Of a stretch of 6,966 bases of DNA, positions 1-6,126 are shown piece by piece. Where the stretch lies: contig MFBN01000045.1 of NCBI GenBank assembly GCA_001776425.1, forward strand, positions 1 to 6,966. Reading direction: 5' to 3'. Source of the DNA: Candidatus Curtissbacteria bacterium RIFCSPLOWO2_01_FULL_37_9. Lineage in GTDB: Bacteria > Patescibacteriota > Microgenomatia > Curtissbacterales > GWA2-41-24. The translations under genes were made by a program, and so were the position numbers. The notes under the pieces were generated by a model, which worked only from the letters and a program-made list of their open reading frames with translations, had not been told where the DNA came from and searched no databases. Numbering within the stretch: position 1 is the stretch's first letter; each line of letters starts with the position of its first letter.

Positions 1-1044
1 CTTTTCACCCCTTCATACTGGAAATCCGATATAAGGATGAAAATTGAGAGGGCAGATGAATCAGAGGGTGAAAAGGGAAGAATAATATACATTAATCCGT
101 ATTTTCCAGGTAATGGCTCTCTTTATTTTTATGAATATCGTTTTAAAAAAGAACTCAAAGACATAAAGCCTGAAATTATTTTTATACATGAAGAGCCTTG
201 GAGCCTCTCTGCCCTGCAGACTGTATATTTTTCTTCCATTTTTAAACCCAGGATTTTATTTTATACCAACCAGAATATATACAAGAGATACCCTTTCCCC
301 TTTAATCAAATCCAGAAATATATGTTCAGCTCTGCTGCCGAAGGTGTTGCCGTAAGCATGGAGTGTGAGACTGTCCTGCGAAGGCATGGCTTTAATAAAA
401 ATATTACTTTACTTCCCTTTGCAGCAGATACAGCAGTCTTTTGCAGGAAAGAGAGCAATAAATTGAGAGGGCAGATGGGGTTGAAGGGTTTTATATACGG
501 ATATATAGGGAGATTGACCAGAGAGAAAGGATTGTTGACCCTCCTTGAGGCTTCTTACATATTAAAAAATGACAAATCTATAAATAAAGAGGATTTTAAA
601 ATTCTGATTGTCGGTGATGGATATTTAAAAAATGAGATGAATATGTTTATTTCAAAAAGAGGTTTAGAGGATATTGTTATAATACATCCATCTGTTCCTC
701 ATAATAGTGTATCTGAATATCTGAACTGTATTGATACCTTTATCCTCCCGTCTATGACAACTACACGATGGAAGGAGCAGTTCGGGAGGGTAATCATTGA
801 GTCATTATCATGTGGAGTGCCTGTTATTGGTTCAGATTCAGGGGCAATTCCAGAACTTATATCAGATACAGGAGGAGGAATAATCTTTCCCCAAGGTAAT
901 GCAGAGGTGCTTTCCGAAAAAATGTCTCAGATAATGAATAACCATGATTTAAGGTTTCAAGTGATAGAAAAAGGGGAGAGGAGTGTTCGTGAGAGATATT
1001 CAATTAAGGCAGTAGCACAGCAGCTTTATCAAATATTAGCATAA
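1..1044 (+). CDS. GT4 family glycosyltransferase, 5' end outside the window
   Basis: Retaining GT-B glycosyltransferase of family GT4, probably adding one sugar from a nucleotide-sugar donor to a lipid-linked glycan at the cytoplasmic face of the membrane. The frame is open to base 1, giving 347 visible residues. An ATG exists at 37, but the 12 codons before it (LFTPSYWKSDIR) resemble the end of an N-terminal Rossmann strand and loop of this family, and the AGG touching that ATG is too close to be a ribosome-binding site. I therefore treat ATG 37 as internal. The N-terminal half carries the EEPWSL segment and a YPFPFN stretch that I recall from related GT4 proteins. The C-terminal donor-binding half has GYIGRLTREKG and an intact EX7E motif (E259 and E267 of the visible part, in EQFGRVIIE), followed by SCGVPVIGSDSGAIPELI. 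The stop is TAA at 1042. The specific sugar and acceptor cannot be read from sequence. The next gene starts 142 bp downstream, beyond a palindromic repeat. Confidence 0.
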   Translation, partial: LFTPSYWKSDIRMKIERADESEGEKGRIIYINPYFPGNGSLYFYEYRFKKELKDIKPEIIFIHEEPWSLSALQTVYFSSIFKPRILFYTNQNIYKRYPFPFNQIQKYMFSSAAEGVAVSMECETVLRRHGFNKNITLLPFAADTAVFCRKESNKLRGQMGLKGFIYGYIGRLTREKGLLTLLEASYILKNDKSINKEDFKILIVGDGYLKNEMNMFISKRGLEDIVIIHPSVPHNSVSEYLNCIDTFILPSMTTTRWKEQFGRVIIESLSCGVPVIGSDSGAIPELISDTGGGIIFPQGNAEVLSEKMSQIMNNHDLRFQVIEKGERSVRERYSIKAVAQQLYQILA

Positions 1045-1060
1045 GGAAGAGCATAAATAT

Positions 1061-1167
1061 GCCGCAAAGACACGAAGACACAGAGAAATAAACCAGATTA
1101 AACTGCTTAAACTGTTTAAACCGTTTAAACCGCTTTTAAAAACTCTGTGCCTTTGTGTCTTGGTGGC
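1061..1167. repeat. Imperfect palindromic intergenic element
   Basis: The left arm (1061-1085) and the reverse complement of the right arm (1143-1167) match at 21 of 25 positions. Both arms are built from short near-repeats of the type CAAAGACA / CGAAGACA at about 8-bp period. The loop holds a 9-bp tandem repeat (1100-1135). There is no T-tract after the right arm, so a classic intrinsic terminator is not supported. Together with its short flanks the element fills the gap between two glycosyltransferase genes. It resembles the dispersed AAGACAC-type palindromes I recall from environmental bacterial genomes; that resemblance is memory, not a search. Confidence 0.
1100..1135 (+). repeat. 9-bp tandem repeat, four units
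   Basis: Four consecutive 9-mers (AAACTGCTT, AAACTGTTT, AAACCGTTT, AAACCGCTT) differ only at positions 5 and 8 of the unit. The unit junctions create two GTTTAAAC palindromes at 1114-1121 and 1123-1130. The block sits in the loop of the 1061-1167 palindrome and encodes nothing visible. Confidence 0.
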
Positions 1168-1169
1168 TA

Positions 1170-1175
1170 TATAAT
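1170..1175 (+). promoter_or_regulatory. Candidate -10 box (TATAAT) before the fused GT gene
   Basis: A perfect TATAAT lies 3 bp after the palindromic element and 11 bp before the ATG at 1187. No recognisable -35 box stands at 16-18 bp spacing and there is no extended -10 TG. If used, it would give a very short leader. In AT-rich DNA this could be chance. Confidence 0.
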
Positions 1176-1186
1176 TTCACACACTT

Positions 1187-3628
1187 ATGAAAATATTAAT
1201 GGTCTCTGACGGTTATTTTCCTGAACGAATAGGCGGGAGTTACAGGTATCTGACAGCCCTTTCCATGGAGCTGACTAAAAGGGGGCATGAGGTTCATGTA
1301 ATTATTCCTAAGTCTGCTGAGGGATTGAAGGAGAATGAAATAATTAATGGTGTTGTAATGCATCGTTTTAATTATAACAGGAGGCTGCCTGCAATAAGTT
1401 TTCTATCTCAGATTATAGGTTCACGAAGAAAATTTAAAGAGATATTACGGGAAATAAAACCCTCCTTGATTAATTTCCATCACGCCCTTCCATCAATAGG
1501 TATCATAAGTATCAAGCTAATAAAAATGATACCGAAGGTATATACTTTTTATGGTCCATGGGGGGAAGAGTATAGTATTAGAAATAAGCCGTCATTATTG
1601 TCAAATTTATATACAAAAATAATGCTGCTTTTTGAGAACTATGTTCTTAAAAGGTGTAAAAGATTTCTTGTATTGAGTGAATTCTCCAGAAAACAATTGA
1701 ACGAGATTCATAGAATACCTTTAGAAAGAATTTCTGTAATACGGGCAGGGCTGGATATAGATTTTTTCTCTCCCGGCAGTAAGATGGATGCAAGAAGGAG
1801 ATTGAATATACCTGAGAAGTGCAAAGTCTTACTCACAGTAAGAAGATTAGACCCCCGTATGGGTCTTGATATATTACTCAAGGCATTTAAAATCGTTATA
1901 GAACAAATAGGTGAAATAAGACTTATTATAGTAGGTTCTGGACCAGAACTCATGGCACTGAAGAAATTACGGGATGACATGGGTATCAGTGATTCGGTTG
2001 ATTTTGCAGGTTTTGCTGCAGAGGAAGAACTTGTCTATTTCTACAGGGCTGCGGATATGACTGTTATCCCGTCAAAAGGGCTGGAGGGTTTTGGACTTAT
2101 GACAATTGAGTCTCTATCATGCGGTACCCCTGTCATTGGAACTCCTGTTGGCAGCACGATTGAAATACTTGGAACCTTTAATAAAAATCTCCTTTTCAGC
2201 GGGATTCAGTCCGATTCTATAGCTGAAAAAATTATTCAGGTGTTTTCCGGTGATTCGGATGGCAAACTTCCCACAGGTGAGGAATGCAGAAGCTATATCA
2301 AGAAAAACTACAGAATAGATGAAATGGTAAAAAATGTTGAGGATTTTTACTTTGAGACACTTAAAAAAAAGATATTGATTATTGATTCAGCGTCTGAAAT
2401 AGGCGGTGCTGAGATATTTCTTCTAAGATTTATTGAAAGATTAAATAGGAATAAATATCAACCCCTTTTTTTTCTACTGCAGAAGGGAGGCAGATTATCG
2501 GAAGAGCTTTTAAAAAGAGGATATAGCGTGACAGGTATTACTGTTGACCTTTCTGCATGGAGAAAGCCTGTCCCCGAAAGCTCCCCTGATTACTACTTTC
2601 TGGGGCAAGTTTATCAGGGAAGGGGGGCATCAAAAAGGGTTCTAAAGGTATTTTCTATGGGAGTTAAAACAATCCCACAATTATTTAAGATATTTTTTCA
2701 TATAAAAAAAATGGATGTGGATATAATTCAGACATCATGCAATAAGTCGCATATCTTTGGAACTGTATTCGCTGTGTTCTTAGGGGTTCCCGTTCTGTGG
2801 ACACTGCATGATTATATTTCAAAAGAGCATTTCTCTTTTCCCTTGAGAAAACTACTTGTAATATTTTCGCTTTTTTCAGCCAGGATTATCGCCTTTTCAG
2901 ATGCAGTGAGGAATCAATTCATATTAGAAGGGGCACAAGTGAAAAAAATTGTTACCATCCATCATGGGATTGATGCGGCAAGTTTCAGGGGAGGGGCTAA
3001 AGAAGGTATCCGCAGAGAACTCAAGTTATCCGAGAAAACAAAGGTGGTTACAGTTATAGGAAGGATTTCTTACTGGAAAGGGCAGGAATATCTTATTCGT
3101 AGTATTCCAAAAATTATAAGAAGTTTCCCTGACAGTAAATTTCTGATTGTTGGTGATGCCATTTTCGGCGAAATGGCAGTAAAAAGAGGTATAGAAAAAT
3201 TAATCAGAGACACGGGTCTTACAGATTATTGTATTATGTGCGGATGGCGTGATGATATTGCAGGCATTTTAAAGGAAACAGATATACTTGTTCATACATC
3301 GTCAAGACCCGAACCATTCGGTCTTGTGCTGCTTGAAGGTATGGCTATGGGAAAACCGATTATTGCGACTAATATGGGCGGAGTAACCGAGATAATATCC
3401 TATGGCATTACCGGTCTCCTTGTAAGACCGGCAGACAGCGATGCTATTGCAGAGGCTGTTATAAATCTTTTCTTAAATCCAGCAGAGGCTGATAGAATGG
3501 GCAGGGCAGGGCAGGAGAGGGTAGAGAGATTCTTTGATATAGGGGTAATGAGCAAGAAGATTGAAATGGTATATGATGAAATCATTGATAAAAGTTCTCC
3601 ATATAGGCAAGTTCTATTATCCATTTAA
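1187..3628 (+). CDS. Tandem GT4-GT4 fused glycosyltransferase (813 aa)
   Basis: Two complete GT4 glycosyltransferases lie in one frame, so the protein probably makes two successive sugar linkages on a lipid-linked intermediate. Single-domain GT4 enzymes are usually about 350-420 residues, and this protein is twice that. Domain 1 (about 1-392) starts MKILMVSDGYFPERIGGSYR, the acceptor-side glycine loop, and carries EX7E at E300 and E308 (EGFGLMTIE). Domain 2 (about 393-813) restarts with KKKILIIDSASEIGGAE and carries EX7E at E709 and E717 (EPFGLVLLE). Both catalytic halves look intact, with GRISYWKGQEYL as the donor loop of domain 2. There is essentially no linker: the junction codons AAA AAA AAG form a run of eight A residues at 2363-2370. 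The ATG at 1187 is the natural family start, though no strong ribosome-binding site precedes it. The last 18 or so residues overlap the next gene in another frame. Donor and acceptor sugars are unknown. Confidence 0.
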   Translation: MKILMVSDGYFPERIGGSYRYLTALSMELTKRGHEVHVIIPKSAEGLKENEIINGVVMHRFNYNRRLPAISFLSQIIGSRRKFKEILREIKPSLINFHHALPSIGIISIKLIKMIPKVYTFYGPWGEEYSIRNKPSLLSNLYTKIMLLFENYVLKRCKRFLVLSEFSRKQLNEIHRIPLERISVIRAGLDIDFFSPGSKMDARRRLNIPEKCKVLLTVRRLDPRMGLDILLKAFKIVIEQIGEIRLIIVGSGPELMALKKLRDDMGISDSVDFAGFAAEEELVYFYRAADMTVIPSKGLEGFGLMTIESLSCGTPVIGTPVGSTIEILGTFNKNLLFSGIQSDSIAEKIIQVFSGDSDGKLPTGEECRSYIKKNYRIDEMVKNVEDFYFETLKKKILIIDSASEIGGAEIFLLRFIERLNRNKYQPLFFLLQKGGRLSEELLKRGYSVTGITVDLSAWRKPVPESSPDYYFLGQVYQGRGASKRVLKVFSMGVKTIPQLFKIFFHIKKMDVDIIQTSCNKSHIFGTVFAVFLGVPVLWTLHDYISKEHFSFPLRKLLVIFSLFSARIIAFSDAVRNQFILEGAQVKKIVTIHHGIDAASFRGGAKEGIRRELKLSEKTKVVTVIGRISYWKGQEYLIRSIPKIIRSFPDSKFLIVGDAIFGEMAVKRGIEKLIRDTGLTDYCIMCGWRDDIAGILKETDILVHTSSRPEPFGLVLLEGMAMGKPIIATNMGGVTEIISYGITGLLVRPADSDAIAEAVINLFLNPAEADRMGRAGQERVERFFDIGVMSKKIEMVYDEIIDKSSPYRQVLLSI
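2363..2371 (+). other. A8G slippery tract at the GT-GT domain junction
   Basis: The reading frame is CTT AAA AAA AAG, so A-AAA-AAG at 2365-2371 has the phase of the E. coli dnaX -1 frameshift heptamer. Slipping one base back gives GAT ATT GAT TAT TGA, a stop within five codons, which would leave a domain-1-only protein of about 400 residues. Loss of one A also stops quickly (AGA TAT TGA). Stimulators are weak: only a 5-bp stem, TTCAG/CTGAA, at 2386-2398, and no good Shine-Dalgarno-like sequence at the expected upstream distance. Frameshifting is a hypothesis; the homopolymer itself is directly visible. Confidence 0.
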
Positions 3629-4706
3629 GGGCGGCATAGAGACCTTTCTGCGACAGTTAAGTGCATCTCTAAAGGAGAAGGTTGATATAGATATACTTGT
3701 TGCAAATACGAATTTTACCACTATAACAGAAGTAATAGATGGAATCAGAGTAACAAGGGCTGCCAGTGCAGGGGTATTTTTATCCACACCCCTGTGTCCA
3801 TCGTTTTTTAAGTTTATCCGCTCATCAGATGCTGATATTATACATATCCATTCTCCAAATCCAATGGCTGAAATGGCTTATCTGTTATCAGGGGATGGGA
3901 AGAGGAGTGTAGTCTCCTATCATAGCGATATTTTAAGGCAGAAAATAACGGGGACACTTTATACTCCGTTTCAGAAAAGACTATTGAGCCGGGTTAACAG
4001 GATTGTAGTTGCAACTCCGAATCATATACAATATTCGCCTATTTTAGAGGCATTCAGAGAAAAGAGTGTTGTTATTCCATATGGAATTGATTTAAACCGC
4101 TTTGATGTAACAGATAATATCAGAGAGAAGGTTTCTGAAATAAAAAGTATATATGGAGGCAGGCATATTATTTTATTTGTTGGGCGGCTGATATACTATA
4201 AAGGGGTTGAATATCTGATACAGGCTATGCATGATGTAGAGGCGGTACTTTTAATTGTTGGTTCAGGTAATGAGGAAGCAAAATTAAAAAACCTTGCTTA
4301 TAATCTCGGCATATCAGAAAAGTGTATCTTTCTTGGTGATGTAACTGATGAAAACCTTGTTTCTCTATACCATGCCTGTGATATTATGGTGCTGCCATCT
4401 ATAGAAAGGAGTGAGGCATTCGGGATTGTCCAGATTGAGGCATTTGCCTGCGGGAAACCGGTCATAAGCACAAATCTTAAAACAGGTGTCCCGTATGTTA
4501 ATCAGAATGGAAAGACAGGACTGGTTGTTGAACCACGGAGCCATCGGACGATATCAAGTGCTATACAAATATTGCTTTCTAATGAAGATATGCGTGATGA
4601 GATGGGGAGAAGGGGGAGGCTCAGGGCTGAGGAGGAGTTTTCAATCAATAAAATGGGCGAGAGGTATCTCAATTTATACAATGAAGTAATAGGAAAGTTT
4701 TCCTAA
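3573..4706 (+). CDS. GT4 family glycosyltransferase overlapping the upstream gene
   Basis: A GT-B retaining glycosyltransferase of about 377 residues, normal length for a single-domain GT4. It probably adds one sugar to the lipid-linked unit. The N-terminus reads KVLHIGKFYYPFKGGIE, a well-conserved opening for this group, so the start must lie just before it. ATGs at 3573 and 3576 both fit, and TTG at 3561 is also in frame. I chose 3573 because AAGAAGA at 3554-3560 sits 12 bp upstream; the other start is possible. The donor half has FVGRLIYYKGVEYL, LLIVGSG and EX7E at E281 and E289 (EAFGIVQIE), then STNLKTGVPYV, which I associate with proteins annotated as rhamnosyl/mannosyltransferases; that specificity is only a guess. 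The gene begins 56 bp inside the preceding gene in the +1 frame, suggesting co-transcription and possibly translational coupling. No domain is missing. Confidence 0.
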   Translation: MMKSLIKVLHIGKFYYPFKGGIETFLRQLSASLKEKVDIDILVANTNFTTITEVIDGIRVTRAASAGVFLSTPLCPSFFKFIRSSDADIIHIHSPNPMAEMAYLLSGDGKRSVVSYHSDILRQKITGTLYTPFQKRLLSRVNRIVVATPNHIQYSPILEAFREKSVVIPYGIDLNRFDVTDNIREKVSEIKSIYGGRHIILFVGRLIYYKGVEYLIQAMHDVEAVLLIVGSGNEEAKLKNLAYNLGISEKCIFLGDVTDENLVSLYHACDIMVLPSIERSEAFGIVQIEAFACGKPVISTNLKTGVPYVNQNGKTGLVVEPRSHRTISSAIQILLSNEDMRDEMGRRGRLRAEEEFSINKMGERYLNLYNEVIGKFS

Positions 4707-4753
4707 AAGAAAGAAGAACACGAATTTCACGAATATACGAATGTCACAAATAT

Positions 4754-4777
4754 GTAGCGTGGGGGTTCATCCCCCAC
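4754..4777 (+). repeat. GTAG-type REP-like hairpin 1
   Basis: GTAGC is followed by a perfect 7-bp stem GTGGGGG / CCCCCAC with the five-base loop TTCAT. A GTAG tetranucleotide at the foot of a short hairpin is the signature of REP sequences mobilised by REP-associated tyrosine transposases (RAYT, TnpA-REP). No such transposase is in this window, so the family assignment is inference. No T-run follows, so it is not a convincing terminator. Confidence 0.
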
Positions 4778-4780
4778 AAT

Positions 4781-4800
4781 GTAGCGTTTCATTTATGAAC
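4781..4800 (+). repeat. GTAG-type REP-like hairpin 2 (weaker)
   Basis: Begins 3 bp after hairpin 1 in the same orientation. GTAGCG is followed by TTCA / TGAA with a TTTA loop; a G-C pair at the base closes the stem if one T is bulged. The stem is short and AT-rich, so alone it would be unconvincing. The shared GTAGCG head and position support it as a degenerate copy. Confidence 0.
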
Positions 4801-4806
4801 AACAAA

Positions 4807-4830
4807 GCCGACCATAAAGGTCGGCACTAC
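4807..4830 (-). repeat. GTAG-type REP-like hairpin 3, inverted
   Basis: Read on the - strand this is GTAGT followed by a perfect 7-bp stem GCCGACC / GGTCGGC with loop TTTAT. It has the same geometry as hairpin 1 (GTAG plus a pyrimidine, 7-bp stem, 5-base loop) but an unrelated stem sequence. Its inverted orientation relative to hairpins 1 and 2 resembles a BIME-like arrangement of REPs. Confidence 0.
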
Positions 4831-4881
4831 GGATTAATTCGTGTAATTCGTCAATTCGTGTCATTCGTTTTCTAAGTATTT

Positions 4882-5940
4882 ATGCTAAATATTTTCATAA
4901 TTGCCTTAATATCAGCTTTTGCCATTACATATTTTTCTTCACATGCCGTTATCTATCTGGTGGGGAAGTATTCTATTTTTGATATGCCTGGCGAAAGGAA
5001 GATTCATACCCATCCTGTTCTGACCCTTGGGGGTCTGTCTTTTATTTTTACATTTTATATAATGATTATCGGGGGTCTTATTATATATCCGCAGTTTGCC
5101 GGACAGATTCTTCTGCATAACCTGACTGCATTGATTGTATCCCAGATTTTAATTGTCGGTTTGGGGATATATGACGATTTAAGAGGACTGTCTGCCGGGA
5201 TAAAATTTACAATACAGTTAGGAGCTTCCGTAATTCTCATTTATTTTCTCGGTTTTTCAATTAATATAATTACGAATCCATTCGGAGGGGAAATACACTT
5301 AGGTATATTTTCAGTGCCTATAACCATTCTATGGCTTGTAGGGATAACAAACGCTATAAATCTGCTTGATGGGCTTGATGGGCTGGCAGCAGGTATTGTC
5401 CTCATATCCTCATTATTTCTGTCATTTGTATCCCTTTATCTGGGGCAGAATGGTGTTGCACTGCTCTTTATTATTTTGGCATCCTCTCTGCTTGCTTTTT
5501 TAAAATTTAATTTTTACAAGGCGAGGATATTTATGGGGGATACCGGCAGCATGTTTTTAGGATTTACTATAGCAGTTCTATCCCTTTTGATAAGTATGAA
5601 GACGACCGTTTCTCTATCTTTAATGGTTCCAATAATATCCCTCGGCATACCTATCATGGATACATCCGTTTCATTTTTCAGGAGGCTTTTAAAAAAAGAC
5701 AATCCCTTTAGAGGCGATAAGCTTCATATCCATCATATTCTTCTTCAATCAGGTCTATCACACCATCATGTTGTAATATTGGTCTGGGTGATTACTCTTT
5801 TATTTAACATCATCGCCCTATGCTTCATGCTAATACCAGGAAGATATTCCCTGCTGATTCTTTTGATTTTTGCCTGTATGGTTGCAACAGGTATCATGTT
5901 TCTTGAGTTTATCAAAAGGGAAAAAATAAGCATTAAATAA
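4882..5940 (+). CDS. wecA: WecA/TagO-family undecaprenyl-phosphate HexNAc-1-phosphate transferase
   Basis: Polytopic inner-membrane phosphoglycosyltransferase of the WecA/TagO/MraY family. It would transfer HexNAc-1-phosphate (GlcNAc-1-P in characterised WecA) from the UDP-sugar to undecaprenyl phosphate, the first committed step of lipid-linked glycan assembly. Visible motifs are DMPGERKIHTHPVLTLGG at 34-51, the metal-site aspartates D98 and D99 in YDDLRG, NAINLLDGLDGLA at 157-169, D220 in GDTGS, and the HIHH loop at 282-285. The DDLRG and HIHH forms fit WecA/TagO better than MraY. About eleven hydrophobic segments are visible, and 352 residues is normal. The symbol reflects family; the exact sugar is unproven, and tagO or wbpL-like roles are possible. 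ATG 4882 gives a natural membrane N-terminus, but I see no clear ribosome-binding site. It is bracketed on both sides by the same ACGAAT repeat family. Functionally it would supply the primer on which the upstream GT4 enzymes act. Confidence 0.
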   Translation: MLNIFIIALISAFAITYFSSHAVIYLVGKYSIFDMPGERKIHTHPVLTLGGLSFIFTFYIMIIGGLIIYPQFAGQILLHNLTALIVSQILIVGLGIYDDLRGLSAGIKFTIQLGASVILIYFLGFSINIITNPFGGEIHLGIFSVPITILWLVGITNAINLLDGLDGLAAGIVLISSLFLSFVSLYLGQNGVALLFIILASSLLAFLKFNFYKARIFMGDTGSMFLGFTIAVLSLLISMKTTVSLSLMVPIISLGIPIMDTSVSFFRRLLKKDNPFRGDKLHIHHILLQSGLSHHHVVILVWVITLLFNIIALCFMLIPGRYSLLILLIFACMVATGIMFLEFIKREKISIK

Positions 5941-5989
5941 TGAATTATTGAATTGATAATGGTAAAATAGTGGAAAAGAACAAAGATTT

Positions 5990-6107
5990 GAACACAAATA
6001 ACACGAATGGGACAAATTACACGAATAACTACTAATTACAGAAAATATTTTTACTTTCAATTTTGGTTTTTATTCGTGCCATTCGTATATTCGTGAAATT
6101 CGTGTTC
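5990..6107. repeat. Palindromic element of ACGAAT units downstream of the wecA-like gene
   Basis: The left arm (5990-6026) has four ACRAAT hexamers spaced 9, 9 and 9 bp. The reverse complement of the right arm (6072-6107) has four ACGAAT hexamers spaced 9, 8 and 9 bp. The arms align with one single-base gap, and mismatches concentrate in the inter-hexamer bases. The AT-rich loop (6027-6071) carries no obvious REP hairpin, unlike the related element at 4716-4868. No terminator T-tract follows. Confidence 0.
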
Positions 6108-6115
6108 CAGAATTT

Positions 6116-6121
6116 TATAAT
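6116..6121 (+). promoter_or_regulatory. Candidate -10 box (TATAAT) before the GAF-PAS gene
   Basis: A perfect TATAAT lies 5 bp before the ATG at 6127 and just beyond the palindromic element. If used, transcription would start at or next to the ATG, giving a leaderless message; this would fit the absence of a ribosome-binding site. No -35 match is seen at the usual spacing, so chance is a serious alternative. Confidence 0.
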
Positions 6122-6126
6122 TTCTT

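Larger units (their letters stand above)
4716..4868. repeat. Composite inverted repeat of ACGAAT units enclosing REP-like hairpins
   Basis: The left arm (core 4720-4751) and the reverse complement of the right arm (4837-4868) match at 25 of 32 positions. Each arm has four ACGAAT-type hexamers spaced 9, 8 and 9 bp apart. The mismatches fall mainly in the two bases between hexamers. The region between the arms holds three GTAG-headed hairpins. The element fills nearly all of the gap between a GT4 gene and the wecA-like gene. Positions 4716-4743 recur perfectly, inverted, at 6080-6107. Confidence 0.

Noticed and set aside
1708..1980. Minus-strand open frame inside the fused GT gene
   Set aside because: Lies wholly antisense to a well-supported GT4 domain and has no recognisable motif.
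2386..2398. Stem-loop stimulating frameshifting after the A8 tract
   Set aside because: Only five base pairs and 14 bases from the slippery heptamer, further than the usual spacing; too weak to call.
3400..3624. Minus-strand open frame at the end of the fused GT gene
   Set aside because: Antisense shadow of the conserved donor-binding half of domain 2.
4486..4689. Plus-strand open frame in an alternate frame within the third GT4 gene
   Set aside because: The same DNA encodes the conserved C-terminal GT4 region in the main frame; the alternate product has no family features.
4759..4825. Intrinsic terminators from the GC-rich hairpins
   Set aside because: Neither 7-bp hairpin is followed by a T-run on either strand, and the GTAG head fits REP elements better.
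4716..4868. CRISPR-like array of ACGAAT units
   Set aside because: Units are 8-9 bp with two-base spacers and occur in inverted arms; this does not fit CRISPR repeat and spacer lengths, and no cas gene is present.
5055..5702. Two minus-strand open frames inside the wecA-like gene
   Set aside because: Antisense to conserved transmembrane and catalytic motifs of the transferase.
5830..6060. Minus-strand open frame spanning the end of the wecA-like gene and the repeat
   Set aside because: Composition follows the repeat (serial CN/SC residues from ATTCGT-type units) and antisense gene sequence; not protein-like.
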